64,000 nt of DNA from Rhizobium sophorae. GTDB taxonomy: Bacteria; Pseudomonadota; Alphaproteobacteria; Rhizobiales; Rhizobiaceae. The translations under genes were made by a program, and so were the position numbers. Positions 44,982-54,713 of the stretch are shown here, one piece after another (position 1 is the first letter of the stretch; each line of letters begins with the position of its first letter). A model generated the notes under the pieces. That model did not search any database. It was not told where the DNA came from and was given only the letters and a program-made list of their open reading frames with translations. The stretch covers positions 54,201 through 118,200 of the forward strand of contig NZ_JABFCN010000031.1 of the NCBI RefSeq assembly GCF_013087515.1, given 5' to 3'.

Positions 44982-45911
44982 TTAGGGTAGAGTATGTCCC
45001 GCAGCTCGGAAGAGGCGATACCATTCCTCGCGGGTCATCGAGATAGAAGAACCGGCCGCGGCTTCGACGACACGTTCCGGCTTCGTAGTGCCGAGCACGA
45101 CTTGAATTTTTGCCGGATGACGGATGATCCACGCAACCGCGATGCCCGTCGGCGTTACACCGTAGGCCTTGGCGAGTTCGTCGATTGCGCCGTTCAGATC
45201 TGCGAAATTCTCGCTATCGCCGAGGAAGACGCCATCGAAGAAGCCCTTCTGGAAAGGCGACCAGGCCTGTAGCATCATCCCGTTGATACGAGAATAATCG
45301 AGGAGACCGTTGTCGCGGTCGATCGACTGGTCGAGCCCGGCCATATTGGCCGCAATGCCCGATGCAATCAGCGGCGCATGCGTGATGCTAAGCTGTACCT
45401 GATTGACGATGAGCGGTTGCTTGACCGCGGTTTTCAGCAGTTCGACCTGGCCAGGTGTATGGTTTGAAACACCGAAATGGCGGACCTTGCCGGCAGATGT
45501 GAGCGTGTCGAAGGCCGCAGCAACCTCTTCGGGTTCGACAAGCGTATCAGGACGATGCAGCAGAAGCACGTCCAGATAGTCGGTCTTCAGCGCTGCGAGC
45601 GACTGATCCACCGAGGCCAAAATGTGCTCGGCAGAGAAATCGAAAAATCCCTTGCGGATGCCGACTTTGCTCTGGATGACAAGCATCTCGCGTTCGGCGG
45701 CGGTGAGGAAAATCGCCTCGCCGAAACGAGCCTCGCAGCGATGCGGAGCACCGCCATAAATGTCCGCATGGTCGATATAGGTGACGCCGGCATCGCGTGC
45801 GCTGCCAACCAACTGCTGGATTTCGCCATTGCTCATATTGGCGATCCGCATCATTCCGAGAATGATACTCGACACTTTGAGGTCGGTCTGTGGAAGCGTG
45901 TATGTTTTCAT
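44982..45911 (-). CDS. Aldo/keto reductase (YdhF-like)
   Basis: NADPH-type oxidoreductase of 309 residues with the (beta/alpha)8 aldo/keto reductase fold. The catalytic tetrad is visible: Asp and Tyr in DHADIYGG, Lys in IQSKVGI and His in LLLHRPD. Other motifs are FGVSNHTPGQ, QVQLSITH and a C-terminal VLGTTKPERV cofactor loop. It is transcribed on its own, 410 bases downstream of the sugar locus and in the same direction. A role in reducing or oxidising the released sugar (for example fucose) is possible but not shown. Confidence 0.9.
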   Translation of the reverse strand: MKTYTLPQTDLKVSSIILGMMRIANMSNGEIQQLVGSARDAGVTYIDHADIYGGAPHRCEARFGEAIFLTAAEREMLVIQSKVGIRKGFFDFSAEHILASVDQSLAALKTDYLDVLLLHRPDTLVEPEEVAAAFDTLTSAGKVRHFGVSNHTPGQVELLKTAVKQPLIVNQVQLSITHAPLIASGIAANMAGLDQSIDRDNGLLDYSRINGMMLQAWSPFQKGFFDGVFLGDSENFADLNGAIDELAKAYGVTPTGIAVAWIIRHPAKIQVVLGTTKPERVVEAAAGSSISMTREEWYRLFRAAGHTLP

Positions 45912-46323
45912 TTCAGTAAAACCTCATGCAGGTTGCAAACTGGCTGACTTCACTTCTGGTAACAAATTTGATTGGCCGCATGCTCGCCGGGCGAGAGGCC
46001 GCTCCTCCGATTGCCTATTGTCGCGAACGATGCGCCGCGCAAGCTATGACCTCATCATCGGCGCGATTTGCTCTGATCACTCTTCAAGCAAGCGTGTTTC
46101 TGACGCTAAACGATGGTCTCGGCCGTCTTTCTTAAAAGCCTGTCGCGTGCCTGCGTGACGCGATCATAGCGTCGCCTGCAGGCTTCGGGTCCTTGCGCTC
46201 GAGTGCAAGCACCGTCTTCGACAATCTCGGCGACGTCCGGCGTGTAGCCGCAAACCCGTCTCCGACCAGATCGGACAAACCGTGTGCCGTACGAGCTCAG
46301 CCCAGCACGTCATCCGCGCGGAT
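45912..46323. other. Intergenic region upstream of the aldo/keto reductase, possible gene fragment
   Basis: About 410 bases containing the aldo/keto reductase promoter. On the minus strand, 46106-46250 reads as a plausible protein C-terminus (GYTPDVAEIVEDGA, then RRRYDRVTQARDRLLRKTAE and a stop) without a recognisable start or family. It may be a gene remnant. Nothing else was seen. Confidence 0.4.
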
Positions 46324-48567
46324 TTAGCGCAACTCGCTTCCGCCCTCGAAAAAACTTTCGCCAGCGGCGAGATCGACTTTGCGTCGCGTTTGGCCGAAGC
46401 GAAGGATCGAACTGACATTGCGCGAGGCCGTGAGCCTAATCGTCAGCGGTTCGCCATCCTCCCAGTCAAGATCGAGCAGCATGCCGCCGCGGAGGCGCAA
46501 GCCACGGATCCTGCCGCCAGGCCATGCCGTCGGCAACGCAGGGAGTAAATGGATTTCCCCAGGGCGGGACTGCACTAGCATCTCTACGATGCCTGCTGCA
46601 CCGCCGAAATTTCCGTCGATCTGAAAGGGCGGATGAGCGTCGAACAGGTTTTTATAGCTTCGTTCCGGCGTGAGAAGCAGTTTCAGTACGTTGTGGGCAT
46701 GGTTGCCATCGCGCAGCCGCGCCCAAAGGTTGATGCGCCAGCCAATGCCCCACCCCGTCGCGTCGTCCCCGCGGATCTCCAGTGAACGGCGGGCGGCGGC
46801 GGCGAGGTCGGGGGTTCTGTCCATGTCGATCTGCCAGCTCGGATAGAGGCCGTAGAGATGCGAGACATGGCGGTGATGCATCTCCGGCGCCTGCATGTCC
46901 CAGTCTTCGAGCCATTCCTGCAACTGGCCATTCGCACCGATCCTGTCGGGCGCAAGGCGCGGCAGCACACGATCGATGTCGGCGACAAGATCGGGCTCTT
47001 CACCGATCGAGACTGCGAGAGGGCGCAGGAGACCCAAAAAATCGCGGATGAGCTGGCTATCCATCGCCGGACCGGCGCAAATCGAAGCTCCGTACGGGTG
47101 GACGTTTTCGGGTGAAAGCGACGGGTTCGTCACCAGATAATCCGTGCCGGGAAGCGGGACGAGCACGTCGAAGAGGAAGTGTGCCGCCTCCCGGGCGATC
47201 GGAAACAGTCGACGTCGCATCGCGTCGGCGTCATCAAGGTAGTCGCAAGCGTCCAGCAACTGCGCCATCAACCAGATACCGCCCGTTGGCCAGAGTCCCC
47301 ATTTGGCGCCGTCGATCGGTCCCGTTGCGCGCCAGAGATCGGTATTGTGATGCATGACCCAGCCGCGGGCGCGATAGTGTACATGTGCCATCGCCTTGCC
47401 GGTCTGGGCAAGCTCTTCGGCCATTGCGACGAGCGGCTCGAGGCACTCGCGCAGATTGGCCGGTGCCGGTAGCCAATAGTTCATCTGGAGATTGATGTTG
47501 GCTGTGTACTTGCTGCCCCAGGGCGGCTCCGTTTCCGCATTCCAGATGCCCTGCAGATTGGCCGGTTGCGTCCCGGGACGCGACGAGGCAATCATCAGGT
47601 AGCGACCGAACTGCACATACAGCGCCGCCAGCGCCGGATCATCGCCACCAGCGAATCCAGCGATACGTTGGTCGGTAGGAAGCGACGCTGCAGGCGTCGA
47701 TCCGAGATCGATGGCGAATGCGCCAAACAGCCGCCGATGCTCTTCGATATGGTCGTCGCGCAACGATACGAAGTCGCGCGAAGCGGCTCTTTCGAGCCTA
47801 TCGACGATATCGCGCTCGGGATGTCCCAACACGTCGTCGTAGCGCCTGAAGCTCGTCGCCGCATCGAGAAGGACCAGAACCTCGTCAGCGCCTTCTACCG
47901 ACAGGGCTCCCCCCGAAGCGTTCACCGTTCCACCGCTGTTGATAAGCCGGATGCCAAAGGCGAACCGGAGAGCGGCGGCAATGCCGGATTCTGCTTTGCC
48001 CTTTCCCGAAAAGCTCAGCTGAGATCCCTCTCCTATGCGCATCTCCCCCTGCTGTGGACTGTCGATGGAGATCCGGCAGCTTATCGCGCGTTTCCGGTCA
48101 GCGGAGAGGCGCAGGACGAGCACACCATCGACTGGCGACACGAAGGTTTCGCGCAGGTAGGTGGTGCCGTCGGCAGTGTAGGACGAGGTAGCGATGGCGG
48201 TATCGAGATCGAGCGCGCGCCGATACCCGGAGACGCGCTCGGCGCGCTTGAATTCGAGGCGGAGATCGCCGATCGGCTGGTAGGACATCTCCTTGATCGG
48301 CCGTGCCATCAGATGTTTCTCGGCCAGCGCCTCGGCGTCCGCATAGTTGCCGTCGAAAATCAGCTGCCGCACGGTTCCCAGATGACCAAAAGCGTCTGGA
48401 TTGACGGGCTGATAGGGACCGCCAGCCCAGAAGGTGGATTCGTTTATCTGCAGGTGTTCGCGCAGGGGATCGCCGAAGACCATGGCTCCGAGCCGGCCGT
48501 TGCCGAGCGGCAGCGCGTCCGTCCATAGCTGTGCGGGCGTATCGTACCACAGAAGATGAGCGGTCAT
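46324..48567 (-). CDS. Glycoside hydrolase family 95 alpha-L-fucosidase (or alpha-L-galactosidase)
   Basis: Protein of 747 residues with clear GH95 features: LPLGNGRLGAMVFGDP and QINESTFWAGGPY near the N-terminus, NINLQMNYWLPAPANL (the catalytic Asn pair) in the middle, and PPFQIDGNFGGAAGI (the general-acid region Asp) near the C-terminus. Family members invert alpha-1,2-L-fucosyl or L-galactosyl linkages. No signal peptide is evident, so it acts in the cytoplasm on imported oligosaccharides. It is the last gene of the sugar operon, 2 bases after the ATPase, with the ABC importer and a GH151-like protein upstream. Confidence 0.92.
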   Translation of the reverse strand: MTAHLLWYDTPAQLWTDALPLGNGRLGAMVFGDPLREHLQINESTFWAGGPYQPVNPDAFGHLGTVRQLIFDGNYADAEALAEKHLMARPIKEMSYQPIGDLRLEFKRAERVSGYRRALDLDTAIATSSYTADGTTYLRETFVSPVDGVLVLRLSADRKRAISCRISIDSPQQGEMRIGEGSQLSFSGKGKAESGIAAALRFAFGIRLINSGGTVNASGGALSVEGADEVLVLLDAATSFRRYDDVLGHPERDIVDRLERAASRDFVSLRDDHIEEHRRLFGAFAIDLGSTPAASLPTDQRIAGFAGGDDPALAALYVQFGRYLMIASSRPGTQPANLQGIWNAETEPPWGSKYTANINLQMNYWLPAPANLRECLEPLVAMAEELAQTGKAMAHVHYRARGWVMHHNTDLWRATGPIDGAKWGLWPTGGIWLMAQLLDACDYLDDADAMRRRLFPIAREAAHFLFDVLVPLPGTDYLVTNPSLSPENVHPYGASICAGPAMDSQLIRDFLGLLRPLAVSIGEEPDLVADIDRVLPRLAPDRIGANGQLQEWLEDWDMQAPEMHHRHVSHLYGLYPSWQIDMDRTPDLAAAARRSLEIRGDDATGWGIGWRINLWARLRDGNHAHNVLKLLLTPERSYKNLFDAHPPFQIDGNFGGAAGIVEMLVQSRPGEIHLLPALPTAWPGGRIRGLRLRGGMLLDLDWEDGEPLTIRLTASRNVSSILRFGQTRRKVDLAAGESFFEGGSELR

Positions 48568-48569
48568 GG

Positions 48570-49667
48570 CTACTCCGCCGGAAGAGTGTTTGCCGGGCGC
48601 GTCCCGCGGATGCGCTCACCGTCCCCACCGAAGAGCAGGGCCCTTCGTGCGGGGAAGCCGGCAGTGACGATTTCCCCCGGGCGGCGGATGGTCTCGGAGC
48701 GGTCCTCGATGATGACGGCCTGCCCGGAACTCAGCGTGCCATAGATGAAACGGGTGCCGCCGAGATTTTCCACCACGTCGACCTTGAGGTCGATTGCGCC
48801 GCCAGCATCGTCACGTCCGGTGAAGTGCTCGGGCCGAATGCCGGCCTTGATCGGGATGTCGCCTTCGCCCTGCAAAAGACCCGTCTTGAAGACAGCGCCG
48901 CAATCGAGCCTGACAACGCCATTGGGGTCCAGCGTGCCATCCAGGAAATTCATGCGGGGGGAGCCGATGAAACCGGCGACGAAGAGGTTGTCGGGGTCGG
49001 CATAGAGCGTATCCGGTGTCCCTGTCTGCTCGATCTTGCCTGCTCGCATGACGACGATCTTGTCGGCCAGCGTCATCGCTTCCGTCTGGTCATGTGTGAC
49101 ATAGATCATCGTTGCGCCGATGCGCCGGTGCAGTTTCGCGATCTCGACACGCATGGACACTCTGAGTTCAGCGTCGAGGTTTGACAGCGGCTCGTCGAAC
49201 AGGAACACGGCGGGATTGCGCACGATCGCCCGGCCGATGGCGACACGCTGACGCTGACCACCGGAGAGTTGCGCCGGCTTGCGCTTCATCAGCGGTTCAA
49301 TCTGCAGCGTTGCCGCCGCAACAGCAACGCTGCGCTGGATTTCGGCCTTGCCAAGGCCCGCCATGCGCAGCGAGAAGCCGATATTCTGCTCGACGGTCAT
49401 ATGCGGATAGAGCGCGTAGTTCTGGAAAACCATGGCCACGCCGCGCTCGATCGGATCGGCTTCGTTCATGCGCCGCCCGTCGATCTTGAGGTCGCCTGCC
49501 GTGATCTTTTCGAGGCCGGCGATCATCCGCAGCAGCGTCGATTTTCCACAGCCGGAAGGGCCGACGAACACGGTGAACGAGCCATCGTCAACGCTCAGAT
49601 TGAGATTGCCGATCGCCTCAAAGCTCCCATAGGTTTTGTCGATATTCTGCAATTCTACGCTGGCCAA
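48570..49667 (-). CDS. Sugar ABC ATPase (UgpC/MalK type)
   Basis: ATPase of about 365 residues for the CUT1 importer in this operon. Walker A GPSGCGKS, Q-loop VFQNYALYP, LSGGQRQR, LFDEPLSNLDA and H-loop VTHDQTEA are canonical, followed by the MalK/UgpC C-terminal OB-fold. I chose the TTG at 49667 because GGGAGG lies about 7 bases upstream and the protein then begins ASVELQNIDKTYG like its relatives; a TTG at 49694 adds nine residues lying on the ribosome-binding site. Confidence 0.92.
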   Translation of the reverse strand: MASVELQNIDKTYGSFEAIGNLNLSVDDGSFTVFVGPSGCGKSTLLRMIAGLEKITAGDLKIDGRRMNEADPIERGVAMVFQNYALYPHMTVEQNIGFSLRMAGLGKAEIQRSVAVAAATLQIEPLMKRKPAQLSGGQRQRVAIGRAIVRNPAVFLFDEPLSNLDAELRVSMRVEIAKLHRRIGATMIYVTHDQTEAMTLADKIVVMRAGKIEQTGTPDTLYADPDNLFVAGFIGSPRMNFLDGTLDPNGVVRLDCGAVFKTGLLQGEGDIPIKAGIRPEHFTGRDDAGGAIDLKVDVVENLGGTRFIYGTLSSGQAVIIEDRSETIRRPGEIVTAGFPARRALLFGGDGERIRGTRPANTLPAE

Positions 49668-49704
49668 AATTTCCTCCCTTTGACCGCTTGGCAAGCAGAG
49701 CGCG

Positions 49705-50739
49705 TCAGGTGATCCGTCGCGTCGAGCCTCGCAGGATGATGTCGCATTCGAGAACGACGCTGCGCGTCGCGCCGCTCGAGGATTCCGTCAGGCGTTCCAC
49801 AAGAATGTCCGTGATCTTTTCCGCAATGCCGGCGACCGGCTGCGCGACTGCGGTAATGCCAGCTTCGTAGAGCCGGAAGACCGCTACATCGTCGAAGCTC
49901 GCCAGCGAGATATCGTCGGGCACGTGACGACCGTTCTCCTTCAGCCAGCTGAGTGCCCCGACCGCCATGCCGTAATTGGCGGAGAAGATAGCTGTGGGTG
50001 GGTTTTCCAGCGACATCAGTCGCTTGGTCGCCTCGTAGCCGCCATCCATGCGCCAGTTGCCGCGCACTGCCATTGAAGGATCCACCACGATGCCCCGGTC
50101 GCGCAGCGCCTGCTCGTATCCGGCCAGGCGTTCGATACCCGACGAATTGCGCGGGTCACCCGTCAGCATGCCGATGCGCGTATGGCCGAGATCGATGAGG
50201 TGGCTGATTAGGCGGTAGCTCGCCCGGTGGTTTTCGACCATCACCCGGTCCGCCGCGAGCCCACGCACGTCGTTATTGTAGAAGATGATCGGCACGTCAT
50301 GTTCGATCAGGTCGTCCACCCGGTCATAGACTTCGGCCGTCCCATCCATGACCAGCGCATCGACGCGCTGCGCGGCGAAAAAGTCCAGCGCTTCGGCAAC
50401 CACGCGCGGATCGCCGCCATGGCAATAGGTCAGGAGCGCGCGACCAGTCGAGCGGACCGAAGTGGCTAGGTGCTCCAGCATGCGGGCATGAAACTCATCG
50501 AAGGTCGGGACCAGAAAGCCGATCATATGGGTCAGATCGGTACGGATAGACGCTGCCGCTGCATTTCGCCGGTAGCCGAGCTCCTGGATCGCCCGCTCGA
50601 TCTGCTCACGGTTCGAGCGACGGACCGTCTCGCCGTTGAGATAACGCGACACGGTGCCGACAGCGACGTCCGCCACCCTGGCAACGTCGATGATCGTGGC
50701 TCCCCGCCGCCTTCCGGCCGTCCGATCCGTTTCATGCAT
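49705..50739 (-). CDS. LacI-family regulator of the fucoside-type operon
   Basis: Regulator of about 344 residues. The LacI helix-turn-helix is clear (IIDVARVADVAVGTVSRYL, then NGETVRRSNREQIERAI), followed by a periplasmic-binding-protein-like ligand domain (GFLVPTFDEFHARML; SLASFDDVAVFRL). ATG 50739 gives the normal length. An in-frame ATG at 50880 that overlaps the stop of the upstream gene would add 47 residues without family character. It is encoded inside the operon it presumably controls, between the GH151-like gene and the ATPase. Confidence 0.9.
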   Translation of the reverse strand: MHETDRTAGRRRGATIIDVARVADVAVGTVSRYLNGETVRRSNREQIERAIQELGYRRNAAAASIRTDLTHMIGFLVPTFDEFHARMLEHLATSVRSTGRALLTYCHGGDPRVVAEALDFFAAQRVDALVMDGTAEVYDRVDDLIEHDVPIIFYNNDVRGLAADRVMVENHRASYRLISHLIDLGHTRIGMLTGDPRNSSGIERLAGYEQALRDRGIVVDPSMAVRGNWRMDGGYEATKRLMSLENPPTAIFSANYGMAVGALSWLKENGRHVPDDISLASFDDVAVFRLYEAGITAVAQPVAGIAEKITDILVERLTESSSGATRSVVLECDIILRGSTRRIT

Positions 50740-50879
50740 TTCAAGCGGGCTCCTGCAGGTATTCATGGGATTGTGACACGTTTTCGCGCCCATCTCCGTC
50801 GTATAGCCCAGCGCCCGGCCGCTCACCAGCATTGCGAGCGGCGGTGCGAAGTCTGAAACATAGAAGGCGTCGATCTTCA

Positions 50880-52931
50880 TCAGGCGCCTTCGAAGACCAC
50901 GGCACTATGGATGCGCAGTCGTGGTACCGTGATGCTGATGGCGCCGTCTGCGCCGGCTTCCCACGCCAGATCCTCTCCGGTCATGGCATCGAAAACCCGC
51001 TTCGGCTTTGCCGGCAACCGCACGCGGGCGTTAACCGGGCCGATCGACGGGATGTCCTCGATCATCTCCATCACCCGTGTCGAGCCGTCATCGCCACGAA
51101 CATCCTTGCCGCGGATCTGCGGCGGTCCGTAGAGAAGATGCAGGATGTGGCGATTGTGCCCAATCTGCCGGGTCAGTGTTGCCCGGCCGGATGAGGGAAG
51201 ATCGGTAACCATCGCCGGATCGGGAACGAGACGATCGAGAAGCCCGCGAACAACATATTTATAGAGCGGCTGCCCAATAGCCCGGTAAAGTCGAAAGATC
51301 GGGTAGGCGATATAAGCGATGCCCCCATGCTCGGTCACGGCAGCGCCAAGCATATCAGCCGCCGTATCGTCCGGAGCATGCTGGTGCGAGCAGAAATGTT
51401 TGTAAGACCGGTTGAAGTAGGAGGGGTAGATACCGGCCAGCACCGTTGCGCCGATCGGGCGGACGGTTTCGGCATCATCGTAGAAAACGAAAGCCGTTTC
51501 CGGCATGGACGGATCAAGGTCCTTGCCTGCCTTCACATAGCTCGGTCTGAACGCGATCGGCGTTGGCTGCCGCTCGATGCCGAAATCGATAGCAAAGGCC
51601 CCATCATCCCCGATGCCCGAATGCCAGGAGGCGATGATCTTGCCGCCACTGGCGAGATAGGCTTTCAGCCGCGACGCAAGGGCAGCATCGACCGGGATTT
51701 CGTCCGGCAGGATCAGCAGTCGGTATTCCTCGAAACGAGCGGAACTGTCGAGCACGTCGAAGGGCCGCTTCAGTTCCTGCAGCATCTGTGCCGCGCCATC
51801 GTCGCTCGGATGATTGCGCGCGCCCTTAGGGCTCATATGCTCGGCCGACAATATGGCGATCTCGGAGACCTGCTTGGCGCCATGCAGAAATGGCTCCAGC
51901 ATTTCGACGCGTCGATAGGCCGGCGCGATCGAGGCATAGGTATCAGGATTGATAGCGCCGTTCGGATGCAGTTGGTCTCCTACCAGGCACTTCGAGCCGA
52001 GCGCGATCATTTGCGCACATTCATATTCCAGTGCATCAGGGTGCTTGAAACCGCCGAACTCGCCCCACGAGGTGTGGAACTTGCCTGTATGAGCCAGGAA
52101 ATCCATGCCGAGCGTTGCCGCGTAGCGCGCGCTGGACGGAAAGTGGTCGTAACCCCAACCGCCGGTCGGCAGGCTTTCAAGCTCGAGATGAGAATAGGTG
52201 GAAAAGCGCTTCGGGCCCTGCTTGTGGATATGTCCGCAATTGTAGAAGACGCGGAGATTCGGGAACTCCCTGAACAACGCCTCGCTCGTTTCGCGACGGA
52301 ACTGTTCGTTGACGGCCTCGTCGTTTTTCAGCCGGTCCGCCGGATTTTCTGGATCGAGACCCTCGCACTGCATGCGCTCGATGCAAGCTGGGCAAACACA
52401 ATCCGGCGTGAGGATGATATCGAAGAACAGACCCTGCGTCGGGTAGCTTTGCGCGACTTCGCGCGCCTGGTCGAGAATGTATTTCCGAAGGCCGGCATGG
52501 TTGAGGCAGAGCGTATGCCACGCCGGGCTGAGCTGCTTGCCCGCCGAAGAGTCGTGGGGACGGTCGTGATGGTATTGGTTCGACGCGGTCATGGCGCGCC
52601 ATTCGGGATGTTCGCGCGCCGTCAGTTCGTCCCACTGTACCGAAATATAGATCGGGCTTTCGATATCGGCCGCTGACAGGGCCTTCACCATGTCGCCGAG
52701 GAGGTCCGGGCGGGCGAGCTGCGGATGTGGCTTGCCGACCTTGGTCGGATAGTAGGACCAGCCGTGATGGCACTTGGCGAAGATCGTGATCGAGTCGACA
52801 TGCGCCGCCTTCAGCGTTGAAACGAAGGTATCCGGATCGAAGTCGGCGCCGATGCCGGGAATATGTTCCGACGTATGGAAGTCGAGATGGATCTGGCGGT
52901 AGCGCAGCGGCTTGTTTGTGGTGTTAGGCAT
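50880..52931 (-). CDS. GH151-like putative alpha-L-fucosidase (GHL6 barrel with beta-galactosidase trimerisation-like domain)
   Basis: Cytoplasmic protein of about 683 residues with no signal peptide. The N-terminal barrel starts RYRQIHLDFHTSEHIPG and includes SITIFAKCHHGWSYYPT, GLFFDIILTPDCVCPAC and FLAHTGKFHTSWGEFGG. The middle resembles a beta-galactosidase trimerisation (flavodoxin-like) domain with LLILPDEIPVDAALASRLKA. This architecture is found in GHL6/GH151 proteins, a family with alpha-L-fucosidase activity. Co-occurrence with GH95 supports that assignment. The exact specificity and catalytic residues cannot be named by eye. Confidence 0.7.
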   Translation of the reverse strand: MPNTTNKPLRYRQIHLDFHTSEHIPGIGADFDPDTFVSTLKAAHVDSITIFAKCHHGWSYYPTKVGKPHPQLARPDLLGDMVKALSAADIESPIYISVQWDELTAREHPEWRAMTASNQYHHDRPHDSSAGKQLSPAWHTLCLNHAGLRKYILDQAREVAQSYPTQGLFFDIILTPDCVCPACIERMQCEGLDPENPADRLKNDEAVNEQFRRETSEALFREFPNLRVFYNCGHIHKQGPKRFSTYSHLELESLPTGGWGYDHFPSSARYAATLGMDFLAHTGKFHTSWGEFGGFKHPDALEYECAQMIALGSKCLVGDQLHPNGAINPDTYASIAPAYRRVEMLEPFLHGAKQVSEIAILSAEHMSPKGARNHPSDDGAAQMLQELKRPFDVLDSSARFEEYRLLILPDEIPVDAALASRLKAYLASGGKIIASWHSGIGDDGAFAIDFGIERQPTPIAFRPSYVKAGKDLDPSMPETAFVFYDDAETVRPIGATVLAGIYPSYFNRSYKHFCSHQHAPDDTAADMLGAAVTEHGGIAYIAYPIFRLYRAIGQPLYKYVVRGLLDRLVPDPAMVTDLPSSGRATLTRQIGHNRHILHLLYGPPQIRGKDVRGDDGSTRVMEMIEDIPSIGPVNARVRLPAKPKRVFDAMTGEDLAWEAGADGAISITVPRLRIHSAVVFEGA

Positions 52932-52935
52932 GGTC

Positions 52936-53757
52936 CTATTCCTTTGCGCCGGTGCGGGTTTGAGAGCCGGCGGCGAACTGACGTTGGAAGACAAGAAAGA
53001 CAAGGAGGGGAACGATTGTCGTGATGATCGCCGCCACCGAGCGCAGGTCCCAGTTGATCTCGTAGCTGCCGGAGATGCGGGCGAGCAGCACGGGTAGGGG
53101 TACGTCGTTGCGCAGGAAAAGCATCGGCAGCAGCAGGGCGTTCCAGGTCCAGAGGAACTGCAGGATGCCGACGGCGAAGATCGGCGACAGGCTGTTCGGC
53201 AGTACCACATGACGGAAGGTCGCAATCGGTCCGCAGCCATCAATCTTGGCTGCTTCCACTAGTTCGCGCGGGAAATCCTCGAAGAAATTTTTGACGAGGA
53301 AGATCGACCAAGCGAAGGACATCCCGACATAGGGAATGAGAACGGAGAGAATGTTATCGATCAGCCCGAGATCGCGCCACAGAGTGAAGAGCGGAATGAT
53401 GACGACCTGCTGCGGCAGTACGAATGCGTTGATGATGATAATCAGCAAGATGCGGCGGAACGGAAAATTGAGGAAATGAAAGGCGTAGGCCGCTGCCGGC
53501 GTCAAAAGCATCGTCAACGCCGTCGCAATCCCCGCTGTTTTCATCGTCACCCACATGGATTGGGAGAGCGGATATTTCTCCCAGACGCGGTGCCACGCAT
53601 TGAAGGTCAGATCGAAGCGCTCGAAGTGCCACCAGCCAAGCGAGACGCCCTCGGGAGGACGCAGGGAGGTAACAACAATGCCGGCGATTGGGATGACCCA
53701 GATGCAGGCGATGATGCCGACGAAGATGACAATCCAGCGGGGAGCCTTGCCGATCAT
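52936..53757 (-). CDS. CUT1 sugar ABC permease 2 (MalG-like)
   Basis: Inner-membrane permease of about 273 residues. The first helix is WIVIFVGIIACIWVIPIAGI, and the MalG-type EAA loop reads VEAAKIDGCGPIATFRHVVL, then PNSLSPIFAV. ATG 53757 overlaps the permease 1 stop (ATGA); upstream in-frame extension runs through the permease 1 gene in another frame and is not coding. It is 4 bases before the GH151-like gene. Confidence 0.92.
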   Translation of the reverse strand: MIGKAPRWIVIFVGIIACIWVIPIAGIVVTSLRPPEGVSLGWWHFERFDLTFNAWHRVWEKYPLSQSMWVTMKTAGIATALTMLLTPAAAYAFHFLNFPFRRILLIIIINAFVLPQQVVIIPLFTLWRDLGLIDNILSVLIPYVGMSFAWSIFLVKNFFEDFPRELVEAAKIDGCGPIATFRHVVLPNSLSPIFAVGILQFLWTWNALLLPMLFLRNDVPLPVLLARISGSYEINWDLRSVAAIITTIVPLLVFLVFQRQFAAGSQTRTGAKE

Positions 53758-54713
53758 TTCGCACCTGCCGTTCGCTGGATAATGGCGGGGATCGAGACGA
53801 TGAGCACGGCCAGCAGCAGGATGACGGTCGCAGCGGCCCCATAGCCCAGTTTGAACTGGGTCATGGATTCTCGGTACATGAAATAGCCAACCGTCTCGGT
53901 TGAGCGCACCGGTCCGCCGCCCGTAAGGATGTAGATGATGTCGAAGGCGCGCAGCGCACCCAGAAGATTGATGAAAACCGCAACACGCACGCCGGGCATC
54001 GACAGCGGCATCATGATGTGGCGCATGGTCGAGAGCGGCTTGGCGCCGTCCATATAGGCTGCTTCGAGCACGGATTTCGGGATTGCCTGGATGGCGGCGA
54101 AGATCAGCATCAGGGGCAAGCCTACGCCGCTCCACGATGCGGCTATGATGAGTGCCCACAGCGCCGTATTGGCATCGCCGAGCCAAGCATGCGAGAAGCT
54201 GGAAAACCCGAAAAGCTGGATCAGCGAATTGAGCAGGCCGCCGGCATCGGCCCTATAGATGCCAATCCACATGTAGCCCGAAACTGCCTCCGAAATACCG
54301 AAGGCGGCAAAGATCATCACGCGGAACGGCAGCGTCTGTCGTGGCGCGAACGCGCACGTCATTGCCAGAGCCCAGCCAATCGACACCGAAATCACCGTCG
54401 TCCCGATCGTGAAGATCAGGGTCGTTAGCATCGTGCTGCGAAAGGTGGCGTCCGAAAACAGCCGCACATAATTGCCAAAGCCGATGAAGGAAGGCTTCCG
54501 CAGGCCCTGTATGTCCCAGAAGCTCAAACGGATAGTCTCCACCAGCGGATAGACCACGGCGACGGCAAAAAGCACGATGACAGGTGCGATCAGAATAAAA
54601 GCGGCGGGCGTGTCCCTGAGCAGACGTCGGCGGCCTTCAATGCTAACCGCCAGCGGAGAAACCTGCATCACGCCCGCCGCTTCCCGCACCGGGGAAGCGG
54701 AGGTTCCAGCCAT
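53754..54713 (-). CDS. CUT1 sugar ABC permease 1 (MalF-like)
   Basis: Inner-membrane permease of 319 residues, with a cytoplasmic N-terminus of about 35 residues then FILIAPVIVLFAVAVVYPLV. The EAA loop is LEAAYMDGAKPLSTMRHIMM, followed by PLSMPGVRV. A periplasmic loop after helix 1 carries FIGFGNYVRLFSD, the usual CUT1 motif. The start overlaps the binding-protein stop by 1 base. Confidence 0.92.
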   Translation of the reverse strand: MAGTSASPVREAAGVMQVSPLAVSIEGRRRLLRDTPAAFILIAPVIVLFAVAVVYPLVETIRLSFWDIQGLRKPSFIGFGNYVRLFSDATFRSTMLTTLIFTIGTTVISVSIGWALAMTCAFAPRQTLPFRVMIFAAFGISEAVSGYMWIGIYRADAGGLLNSLIQLFGFSSFSHAWLGDANTALWALIIAASWSGVGLPLMLIFAAIQAIPKSVLEAAYMDGAKPLSTMRHIMMPLSMPGVRVAVFINLLGALRAFDIIYILTGGGPVRSTETVGYFMYRESMTQFKLGYGAAATVILLLAVLIVSIPAIIQRTAGAK

